From assembly GCA_028699715.1 (NCBI GenBank), contig JAQVUC010000086.1, forward strand, positions 1 to 5,681: DNA of 5,681 nt, read 5' to 3'. Positions 1-5,132 of this stretch are shown in pieces (within the stretch, counting starts at the first letter, position 1; each line of letters starts with the position of its first letter). A program made the translations under genes and the position numbers. This DNA is from Anaerolineaceae bacterium (GTDB taxonomy: Bacteria; Chloroflexota; Anaerolineae; Anaerolineales; Anaerolineaceae). The notes under the pieces were generated by a model, which was not told where the DNA came from, did not search any database, and saw only the letters and a list, made by a program, of their open reading frames with translations.

Positions 1-465
1 AGGGTAGCCAAACTGTTTCCCACTGATCAATTTAGCTTTACCATCCACAAAGCGCAGTATGCCCGCGTATCCATCCGCGCTTATTACAAAGCTGTAATAA
101 TTGAATTTATCCTGAAAACGGCAAACAACTCCGAATTGAGTATCGCTTGCGCCTAAAATTTTCTTTTCTTTCACAGAAATTTCAATATCAGAAAAATTCA
201 AATTCGTGGTTGAGATGGCTCTGGAATCTGGCCGCATGACTGAAACCAGGTAACCGCTCTTGGAATAGCCCTTCAATTCATAAGCATTATTGACAATCTC
301 CCAGCCGCTGGTGTCATCTTTAAAATCATCAAAATAGAGGATCTCTCCTGACTCTTTCCAGGGAAGAAGATCCTGGCTGACTTTTCCATCATTGAAAACA
401 GAACAAGCACTTAAGATCAAAATGAGAAGCAGAAGGGAGATGAAAGTGGTTTTTCGAGGTCGCAT
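1..465 (-). CDS. Secreted lipoprotein with a lectin/glucanase-like domain (partial, C-terminus beyond left edge)
   Basis: Reading the minus strand from the ATG at 465-463 gives 155 uninterrupted codons to base 1, so the 3' end lies outside the window. The N-terminus (MRPRKTT, then about 11 hydrophobic residues) ends in a lipobox, L18-S-A-C21, so it is a predicted lipoprotein acylated on C21 after signal peptidase II cleavage. The mature part carries FDDF (45-48), SGW (53-55), NFSD (90-93), FGVVCRFQD (111-119) and ISADGYAGI (128-136). This pattern resembles the beta-sandwich domain repeated in many Anaerolineae lipoproteins, related in style to DUF1080/concanavalin-like folds. It probably binds something at the cell surface, but ligand and reaction cannot be read from the sequence. 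No good Shine-Dalgarno precedes the ATG. A weak promoter candidate (TTGTAC 621-626, 18-base spacer, TTTAAT 597-602, minus) would give a leader of about 125 bases crossing the foldable region. Confidence 0.8.
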   Translation of the reverse strand, partial: MRPRKTTFISLLLLILILSACSVFNDGKVSQDLLPWKESGEILYFDDFKDDTSGWEIVNNAYELKGYSKSGYLVSVMRPDSRAISTTNLNFSDIEISVKEKKILGASDTQFGVVCRFQDKFNYYSFVISADGYAGILRFVDGKAKLISGKQFGYP

Positions 466-479
466 ATCAGTATCAATTA

Positions 480-601
480 TTAATGAGAACTCCCCGCTAT
501 GCCGTGTGCGAAATGGTTTTGAACCTGCTAAGGCAGGATTTGGTTCTACCTCCAAGCTCGGTCTTGACTTGCGTCTATCACGTCACCTGGTGAGAGATTA
601 A
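480..601 (+). ncRNA. Candidate structured small RNA (6S-like outline), orientation uncertain
   Basis: This gap has no credible gene but folds well by eye. TTAAT (480-484) pairs with ATTAA (597-601). CTCCCCG (490-496) pairs with TGGTGAG (588-594) with one mismatch, and GCCGTG (501-506) pairs with CACGTC (579-584) with one mismatch. An apical hairpin pairs GAACC (521-525) with GGTTC (542-546) and TGC (526-528) with GCA (533-535) around a TAAG loop. Between the closing stem and the apical hairpin both strands are open, and the 3' side holds a small hairpin, CAAG (553-556) with CTTG (563-566). A closing stem, a large bubble with a small 3' hairpin and a terminal hairpin is the general plan of 6S RNA, which sequesters sigma70-RNA polymerase. 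At about 120 bases it is shorter than the usual 160-200. No strong promoter or T-tract terminator flanks it. It could instead be the leader of the minus-strand lipoprotein gene. Confidence 0.38.
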
Positions 602-665
602 ACCATTCAAATTGGTGTTGGTACAAAACTGTTTTGCCGCATCACAAACACAGCAGGGTATCTTC

Positions 666-694
666 TTTATACCATAAAAATTTTACCTTATACT
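666..694 (+). promoter_or_regulatory. Predicted sigma70-type promoter of thpR-rsfS
   Basis: A -35-like TTTATA (666-671, four of six matches to TTGACA) and a -10 TATACT (689-694, five of six matches to TATAAT) are separated by 17 bases. Transcription would begin near 701, giving a 5' leader of about 17 bases that contains the thpR Shine-Dalgarno. This is the only good match in the gap before thpR. Confidence 0.5.
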
Positions 695-707
695 TGGGGA
701 AATATAC

Positions 708-712
708 AGGTG
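708..712 (+). promoter_or_regulatory. Shine-Dalgarno of thpR (decides the start)
   Basis: AGGTG lies 5 bases before the ATG at 718 and 11 bases before the ATG at 724, which favours 718. The same AGGTG with a 5-base spacer precedes the proposed CTG start of rsfS. Confidence 0.6.
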
Positions 713-717
713 TAGAA

Positions 718-1290
718 ATGAAAATGAGACTTTTTATTGGCGTCAGAGTGAGTCCAGAAATTCTTGTGAATCTAACCAGGATTCAAGATTCCTTGAAGAA
801 GGAGTTTGGTTTTCCTGGCATTCGTTGGGTTAACCCTGGCTTGATGCACATCACACTCAAATTTTTAGGAGATGTGGAAACCGCAATCATTCCAAACATC
901 TCCACCTCAATGCATACTCTGGCGTCCGCTCAGAATAGCTTCGACTTGACCCTCAAGGGACTCGGCTTTTTTGGGTCGGGAAAGAGCCTTCGCACCATTT
1001 GGTTGGGCTCTGTGCCTTCTGCAGACCTTCACAAGCTATTCAAAGAGGTCGATGCAGCCACAAACAAACTGATCGTCAGCAAGAGTCAGGCATACTCCCC
1101 ACATATCACACTTGGAAGAGTGTCAGACTTTGTTAAAAGCGATCAAATCGAAAAAATCCGTACTTATATAATGGCTCACGACAAAGTGGAAGTTGGCAGC
1201 TATCAGGTAGATTCATTTGAACTGATCGAGAGTCAACTTTCTGCGCAAGGTCCCATTTACAAGACAATTCAGTTGTTTAAGTTAGGGTAA
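718..1290 (+). CDS. thpR: RNA 2',3'-cyclic 3'-phosphodiesterase (2'-5' RNA ligase / LigT family)
   Basis: This is a 190-residue cytoplasmic enzyme of the 2H phosphoesterase superfamily, close to the family's usual length of about 180-190. Both signature HxT(x) motifs are present, HITL at 44-47 and HITL at 129-132, placed as in the two symmetric halves of the fold. The N-terminal MRLFIGV strand is also typical. Family members open 2',3'-cyclic phosphates on RNA ends and, in vitro, ligate tRNA halves through 2'-5' bonds. The physiological substrate is unknown. The ATG at 718 is chosen because AGGTG (708-712) lies 5 bases upstream. A second in-frame ATG at 724 would also fit, and the longer open frame from 634 adds residues that do not match the family. 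rsfS follows after 25 bases, so the two are probably cotranscribed. Confidence 0.92.
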   Translation: MKMRLFIGVRVSPEILVNLTRIQDSLKKEFGFPGIRWVNPGLMHITLKFLGDVETAIIPNISTSMHTLASAQNSFDLTLKGLGFFGSGKSLRTIWLGSVPSADLHKLFKEVDAATNKLIVSKSQAYSPHITLGRVSDFVKSDQIEKIRTYIMAHDKVEVGSYQVDSFELIESQLSAQGPIYKTIQLFKLG

Positions 1291-1305
1291 AATTGAAAAA
1301 AAGTG

Positions 1306-1310
1306 AGGTG
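1306..1310 (+). promoter_or_regulatory. Shine-Dalgarno of rsfS supporting the CTG start
   Basis: AGGTG (within GTGAGGTG, 1303-1310) stands 5 bases upstream of the CTG at 1316. Motif and spacing match those of thpR immediately upstream. The in-frame stop TGA at 1304-1306 overlaps the motif by one base, so the reading frame cannot extend further upstream. Confidence 0.6.
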
Positions 1311-1315
1311 CAATA

Positions 1316-1660
1316 CTGGAACCAATAACATTAGCCCGTGAAGTTGTAAAAATTCTTGAAGAAAAGTTTGCTGAACAAATTCTCCTGTTGGATTTAAAAG
1401 GTCTGTCAGATTTCACCGATTGCTTTGTCATTGCAACCGGTAGCAGCGAGCGTCTGCTGGATAGTCTGTCTGCTATTGTCAAAGAAGAAATCAAGAAAAG
1501 CCACGGCTATAACGCCGTAGTGGAAGGTAGCGGACAAACTGGATGGGTCATCATCGACTTTGGATACGTCGTCGTCCATCTCTTATCGGAAGAGCTGCGC
1601 GGTTATTACGACCTCGAAAGCCTTTGGAACCAAGCTAAAGTTGTATTAAGCGTTCAATAA
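1316..1660 (+). CDS. rsfS: Ribosomal silencing factor RsfS (Iojap family), probable CTG start
   Basis: RsfS binds ribosomal protein uL14 on the free 50S subunit and blocks joining with the 30S subunit, lowering translation under starvation or in stationary phase. Starting at CTG 1316 the product has 114 residues, the normal family length. Conserved blocks are FTDCFVIATG (33-42), GWVIIDFGYVVVHLL (76-90) and YYDLESLW (97-104). Residues 1-30 (EPITLAREVVKILEEK, then ILLLDLKGLS) form the expected N-terminal helix and first strand. A start at TTG 1388 would remove that helix and part of the strand. No ATG, GTG or TTG lies in frame between the TGA at 1304 and 1388. Either CTG is the true initiation codon or an ATG has been altered by mutation or sequencing error. 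The gene follows thpR by 25 bases, and its stop faces that of bcp. Confidence 0.9.
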   Translation: MEPITLAREVVKILEEKFAEQILLLDLKGLSDFTDCFVIATGSSERLLDSLSAIVKEEIKKSHGYNAVVEGSGQTGWVIIDFGYVVVHLLSEELRGYYDLESLWNQAKVVLSVQ

Positions 1661-1676
1661 TTTTCAGGTTAAAACT

Positions 1677-2132
1677 CTAAAGTACATCCTCAAGAATTTC
1701 CTGGGCGTGCTGTTCTGGTTTCACGTTCTGATAAATTTTTAACACTTTACCTTCTTCATCGATCACATAAGTGGTTCGTTTGATCCCAAGGTGTGTTTTT
1801 CCCATAAACTGTTTTTCACCCCAAACTCCATAAGCGTTGCAAACAGAGGTGTCCTCATCAGACAAAAGTGTGAATGGGAGTGAATATTTTTCTTGAAACT
1901 TGGCGTGGGATTTGTTTGAATCCTTACTGACACCTAAAACTGCCATGTTATTCTTGCGGAATTCCTGGAAGTTGTCCCTGAAGCCGCAGGCTTCTTTTGC
2001 ACAGCCAGGGGTGTCATCCTTTGGATAAAAGTAAAGTACCACTTTCTTGCCAAGATAATCAGAAAGTTTGTGAGTGTCTCCGAACTGATCAGTCAGTTCG
2101 AAATCTGGAGCGGTATCACCAATGTTCAACAT
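1677..2132 (-). CDS. bcp: Thioredoxin-dependent peroxiredoxin, Bcp/PrxQ type
   Basis: This is a 151-residue cytoplasmic thiol peroxidase that reduces hydrogen peroxide and organic hydroperoxides, recycled by thioredoxin in known members. The PKDDTPGC motif places the peroxidatic cysteine at C44, with T41 completing the active-site signature. The resolving cysteine is C49, the CxxxxC spacing of the atypical two-cysteine PrxQ subgroup. R119 in KRTTYVID fits the conserved active-site arginine. An extra C98 lies in the [17 protein letters not shown] region. The N-terminal GDTAPDFEL is typical. The ATG at 2132 is fixed by a strong AGGAGG six bases upstream. That motif overlaps the stop codon of the upstream membrane protein gene, with 10 bases between the reading frames, so translation is probably coupled. 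The gene converges on rsfS with 16 bases between stops. Confidence 0.96.
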   Translation of the reverse strand: MLNIGDTAPDFELTDQFGDTHKLSDYLGKKVVLYFYPKDDTPGCAKEACGFRDNFQEFRKNNMAVLGVSKDSNKSHAKFQEKYSLPFTLLSDEDTSVCNAYGVWGEKQFMGKTHLGIKRTTYVIDEEGKVLKIYQNVKPEQHAQEILEDVL

Positions 2133-2138
2133 GTATAG

Positions 2139-2145
2139 CCTCCTA
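2139..2145 (-). promoter_or_regulatory. Strong Shine-Dalgarno of bcp overlapping the upstream stop codon
   Basis: On the minus strand AGGAGG (2144-2139) shares bases with the TAG stop (2145-2143) of the membrane protein gene and lies 6 bases before the bcp ATG. Ribosomes terminating on the first gene would finish on this site, a usual arrangement for translational coupling. Confidence 0.75.
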
Positions 2146-3012
2146 AAGTAGTGGAAATATTAGTAAATATGTAATTGCAAAGAACTGCAAGTAGGCAGTT
2201 GCTTTGATCAAATTCCAGTTAGGTTTCATCCCCATTGCCAGCCGGTGCAGGAGAAACATTTCAAAAATGCTTATAAAAGCCGCCAACAAGACGGTCCAAT
2301 AAATAGAAAAAGCATTTGTGAGATAGAAATAAAGCATAAAAAATAGATACACAAACAAAATCGAAACATTGTGAAGTTTTATTGCATTTTCCCAACCAAT
2401 AATCTGCAACAGTGATTTACCAGGTTGGCTGGCATCATTATCAAAGGACTCAAATAGCAGAGCAATTGATGTGCTCAGGTAGAGCAGAAAAAAAGGCAGG
2501 GTCAAGAGGAACATGGTAGGACCCGGATTTTTTTCTTGCAATCCACTTCCAAGCAGTAACATCAGCGGAGACACAACCATAGCTTCAATAATGACACTGA
2601 AGTTTTTGTGTAAGGTTTTTCCAAAACGGGAGATGCTGATCAGCATTAATATTGTGATTAAGACTATGTAAATCAAATTCACACCGATCAAGACTTCTCT
2701 TTGAAGTAAAGTAAAGACAACAAAGGAAAACAAAACAAATAAGACCATTGTGAGGAAAAATAGTTGGGATTTTGCTTTGTCCTTTTGAAAATTGACTCTG
2801 GTGTAAGGATTGATTTTGGAAGTGGTCAAGTAGTCAAATAAGGTCTTCAAAAGGAGGACCACCAAGAAAAAGAGGATTCCAATAAAAAAATTAAGCCAAT
2901 CAAAAACCCGCTTTTCGAATCCTGCCAACACACTTCCATAAAAGTAAGTCAGGAAAGCGGCAAAGATGAAAAAAAGGTGCTTCCTAAAATTCTGTGCAAT
3001 AGTTTTGACCAC
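2143..3012 (-). CDS. Polytopic membrane protein resembling UbiA-family prenyltransferases, with a degenerate first motif
   Basis: The product has 289 residues and about eight or nine predicted membrane spans (near 10-30, 38-58, 84-104, 107-127, 138-157, 166-186, 215-235, 237-257 and 270-288), the size and topology of UbiA proteins. These join isoprenoid chains to aromatic or other acceptors in quinone, chlorophyll and heme pathways. After the sixth span, [20 protein letters not shown] (187-206) resembles the second Asp-rich motif of the family (D-x-D...GK-x-L...G). At the first motif (NDxxDxxxD) only FDY (59-61) remains within [17 protein letters not shown], so metal-diphosphate binding may be weakened or different. 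I therefore do not assign a substrate. The GTG at 3012 is the only good start: a TAA lies in frame at 3024-3022 and no Shine-Dalgarno is visible, which fits a nearly leaderless mRNA. It heads a unit with bcp. Confidence 0.85.
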   Translation of the reverse strand: MVKTIAQNFRKHLFFIFAAFLTYFYGSVLAGFEKRVFDWLNFFIGILFFLVVLLLKTLFDYLTTSKINPYTRVNFQKDKAKSQLFFLTMVLFVLFSFVVFTLLQREVLIGVNLIYIVLITILMLISISRFGKTLHKNFSVIIEAMVVSPLMLLLGSGLQEKNPGPTMFLLTLPFFLLYLSTSIALLFESFDNDASQPGKSLLQIIGWENAIKLHNVSILFVYLFFMLYFYLTNAFSIYWTVLLAAFISIFEMFLLHRLAMGMKPNWNLIKATAYLQFFAITYLLIFPLL

Positions 3013-3023
3013 AGCTGGATTTT

Positions 3024-3052
3024 AGCATAAAGCTCAAGTGAAGGGCATTCAA
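3024..3052 (-). promoter_or_regulatory. Predicted promoter of the UbiA-like/bcp unit
   Basis: On the minus strand TTGAAT (3052-3047), a 17-base spacer and TATGCT (3029-3024) form a plausible sigma70-type promoter, four of six matches in each box with TTGA kept. The predicted start near 3017 leaves only about 5 bases before the GTG at 3012. The -35 box lies two bases from the -10 box of the divergent gene. Confidence 0.55.
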
Positions 3053-3054
3053 GG

Positions 3055-3060
3055 TATAAT
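3055..3060 (+). promoter_or_regulatory. Consensus -10 box for a leaderless mRNA of the surface protein
   Basis: A perfect TATAAT ends 8 bases before the ATG at 3069. Transcription should start at about 3067, so the mRNA would begin at or within a few bases of the start codon. No Shine-Dalgarno is present. No good -35 is seen at 16-18 bases upstream (GCTCAA at 17), so an activator or another sigma factor could be involved. Confidence 0.55.
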
Positions 3061-3068
3061 CCCAAGCG

Positions 3069-5072
3069 ATGAAAGCAAGCAAATTTTGGGTACTGATCTT
3101 CTTTATTATCCTGTTGCTCCTCGCTTTTAGTGATGAAAAACAGCCTTCTGTTTTGGCGCAATCTCCTGACTCTGAAATTTATGTTGCAAACAATCAAAGC
3201 CAATGTTCCGGAATTAGTCAGTGCTTTTTCAACAACGACCCGGACAAGATCGAATCGATCGCCCTGGCCAAGGCAATAGATTTCGCTAAAGAAAATAATC
3301 TTGAGAACGCGAATATCCATATTCTTTCGCCATACTCAATCCAAACTGATCAAATAATCATAGATTATCCGGTAAACATCATTGGAGAAAACGATGGTTG
3401 GCTCAGCACCACCAGCGGTACTTGTGATCAACCCATGTTTCTTGTCCAGGCAGAGGTCAATTTTCAGAATTTGCACATTACGGATGGCAGTTGCAGTAAT
3501 CCTAAACCCTCGCGTGATTTGATCCACGTTGAAAGCGACGCTGAGGTTCGCATCGAAAACAGCACTTTGGAGAACGGAAAAAACGCAATTGTTCACAAAA
3601 CCAGCACAGGCAAACTGGTAGTTCAATTTTGTGAGATAAAAAATAACGATCAGCACGCTTTACTGAGTGAAAACACAGAAGCAACTTCAGAACTGGTTTT
3701 AATTGCCAATAACATCATTGATAATCAGGATGATGTCCAGGTGGTTTGCAGCACAAATACTTCCGCGGATCACAATTTTTGGGGAGATAATTTCCTGCCC
3801 TTGCAAGCAAGGCAGGCTTGCGATGTGCACGATTCAAAAATTCTGGGTGCCAGGATTCACACTCTGCAAACAGGCGTCGCAGCTGCTTTGCTAACGCTCA
3901 ACGCAACCTATCCCAGCTCTGATTTTTATGGCTTATCTGCCCGGAGTGATGAACAGACGCAACTTTATGTAATCAATCACCAAACTTCAATGCCTTTCGC
4001 TGACAGTTCCGCACGAAACGTGACAGCCTGCGGTAACTATTTTGATATTTTCCTGCCTAAGTATGTTGAACCACAGCAAATAAGCCTTCGCCTAACTTAT
4101 GACAAGTCCGAAGCCTGTACCCAGGCTGTTCAAACAATGTCAGTCTGTGGATCCGGACAGCCCAAAACCTTTCCTCTCATGTGGTATGACCCAAAAACAG
4201 GTGTGACAGATGGTTGGGACTACGCCGGCAACTCTCCTCAATCCGAAGCCGGCAATATTTTTGGGGGTCAACAAGTTGTCTGCGATTATGACGCCAAGGA
4301 AATAGAAATTTTTCTGGATAACGACGGGCGTCCAAATCTATTGAACGATCTGGAGTACACGCCAATAGTTGTTGGCTTTGAAGTAAGCGCGATCTATGGT
4401 TTTAGTGTAAACGAAAATTCTTTTGGGACCGTGTCGGTCAATTGGTCCACGCGCAGCGAAGTAAATACCTCCGGCTTTCGTGTGCTTCGAGCCACTACAG
4501 AAGAAGGCCCCTGGGAGCAAATCTCAACCACCGTTGCTGCGGCCGGAGCAGAGTTGCAAAGCCATTCTTACCAGTTGAATGATGATTCAATTAATCCTGC
4601 TTCAGTATATTATTACAAAATTGAAGCGCTTTTTGAAGACGGAAGCTTGCAACAGTCCATTGGACCGATCCAAATCAATACGATATCGCCAACATCAACA
4701 GTAAGGCCGACTTCAACTCCTTATCCAACAAGAACCTTGAGACCAACCAGCACACCAGTACCAACCCGAACACCAACTCCCTTTAACACGGCTACAAATT
4801 CCTTCAGGACTTTCACTCCCACCTTTGTCACCAATACACCCAAATCGACAACTATCGTCCAGGTTACAGACACGCCCACACTTGTCGAGTTTGAAAAACC
4901 GACATCCATTCGTCCGACAGAAACCATCAGACCCACAAGTAAACCAGGCAATATTCTTGAAAAAAAGAAGGATGCAAACCCGGATTTGAATAGCTTGCTC
5001 GTATGGGGCAGCATCCTGGTTGTTGGTGTTGGAACTGTTATTGCCATTTATTTAAGCAAAAAATCCCGATAA
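3069..5072 (+). CDS. Secreted, membrane-anchored stalk protein with beta-helix and fibronectin-like regions
   Basis: This is a 667-residue surface protein of unknown function. Residues 1-30 form a signal peptide (MKASK, a hydrophobic core at about 7-20, likely cleavage after VLA at 28-30). Residues about 80-260 look like a right-handed parallel beta-helix of the NosD/pectate-lyase type: short repeated strands with Asn-rich turns (VNIIGEN, VNFQNLHITDG, VRIENSTLENG, LVLIANNIIDNQ) and the signature HNFWGDN at 235-241. Residues about 310-435 are a Cys-containing beta-rich region with no recognised match. Residues about 452-537 resemble a fibronectin type III-like module (VSVNWSTRSEVNTSGF, then VYYYKIEAL). 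Residues 541-626 are a Thr/Pro-rich stalk, followed by a membrane helix at 641-662 and a basic tail, KKSR. The protein is thus predicted to be anchored at its C-terminus with its domains outside. No catalytic site is evident. It may bind polysaccharide or act structurally. It is probably monocistronic, since a separate promoter precedes the next gene. Confidence 0.88.
   Translation: MKASKFWVLIFFIILLLLAFSDEKQPSVLAQSPDSEIYVANNQSQCSGISQCFFNNDPDKIESIALAKAIDFAKENNLENANIHILSPYSIQTDQIIIDYPVNIIGENDGWLSTTSGTCDQPMFLVQAEVNFQNLHITDGSCSNPKPSRDLIHVESDAEVRIENSTLENGKNAIVHKTSTGKLVVQFCEIKNNDQHALLSENTEATSELVLIANNIIDNQDDVQVVCSTNTSADHNFWGDNFLPLQARQACDVHDSKILGARIHTLQTGVAAALLTLNATYPSSDFYGLSARSDEQTQLYVINHQTSMPFADSSARNVTACGNYFDIFLPKYVEPQQISLRLTYDKSEACTQAVQTMSVCGSGQPKTFPLMWYDPKTGVTDGWDYAGNSPQSEAGNIFGGQQVVCDYDAKEIEIFLDNDGRPNLLNDLEYTPIVVGFEVSAIYGFSVNENSFGTVSVNWSTRSEVNTSGFRVLRATTEEGPWEQISTTVAAAGAELQSHSYQLNDDSINPASVYYYKIEALFEDGSLQQSIGPIQINTISPTSTVRPTSTPYPTRTLRPTSTPVPTRTPTPFNTATNSFRTFTPTFVTNTPKSTTIVQVTDTPTLVEFEKPTSIRPTETIRPTSKPGNILEKKKDANPDLNSLLVWGSILVVGVGTVIAIYLSKKSR
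4689..4784 (+). repeat. Thr/Pro codon repeats encoding the extracellular stalk
   Basis: Degenerate short repeats encode P-T-[SR]-T units (residues 541-572: PTST, RPTST, PYPTRT, RPTST, PVPTRTPTP). A looser Thr/Pro-rich tail continues to about 4946. Such stalks are extended and often glycosylated, and they are characteristic of surface proteins in Anaerolineae. The DNA units are imperfect, so they read as protein repeats rather than a recent tandem DNA duplication. Confidence 0.75.
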
Positions 5073-5074
5073 TT

Positions 5075-5103
5075 TTGACTTTTGTTGTCAATTATGCTAT
5101 TCT
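5075..5103 (+). promoter_or_regulatory. Predicted promoter of the metallo-beta-lactamase-fold gene
   Basis: TTGACT (5075-5080, five of six matches) and TATTCT (5098-5103, four of six) are separated by 17 bases and start just 2 bases after the preceding stop codon. Transcription would begin near 5110, giving a leader of about 23 bases with the Shine-Dalgarno GAGGT at 5120-5124, 8 bases before the ATG. No terminator hairpin is visible between the two genes, so some read-through is likely. Confidence 0.6.
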
Positions 5104-5132
5104 AGCGGCAATCAAGGCCGAGGTCATAGTCT

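Noticed and set aside
500..590. A possible tRNA on the minus strand: GGTTCAAAACC matches the T-arm (B box) consensus, and TAGACGC resembles a Leu D-loop
   Set aside because: The T stem does not pair (GCAGG against CCATT), there is no D stem between the would-be acceptor and TAGACGC, and the candidate anticodon loop has six bases. At most it is a chance match or a remnant.
392..633. Plus-strand open frames over the gap: a 69-codon frame (392-601) and the N-terminal extension of thpR from 634
   Set aside because: The first overlaps the lipoprotein start on the other strand and the foldable RNA region, with low-complexity basic content and no ribosome site. The second adds 28 residues absent from the ThpR family, while a good Shine-Dalgarno points to 718.
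2949..3684. Several minus-strand frames of 60-123 codons opposite the surface protein start
   Set aside because: They lie antisense to the signal peptide and beta-helix coding region, lack ribosome sites, and one runs through the divergent promoter region.
4721..5047. A 108-codon minus-strand frame rich in Val and Gly
   Set aside because: It is the reverse reading of the Thr/Pro codon repeats of the surface protein. Its repetitive VGV composition is a mirror of that bias, and it has no start signals.
5106..5120. Hairpin CGGC/GCCG just before the Shine-Dalgarno of the metallo-beta-lactamase-fold gene, a possible translational switch
   Set aside because: The predicted transcription start near 5110 would leave the 5' arm out of the mRNA, and the stem has only four pairs.
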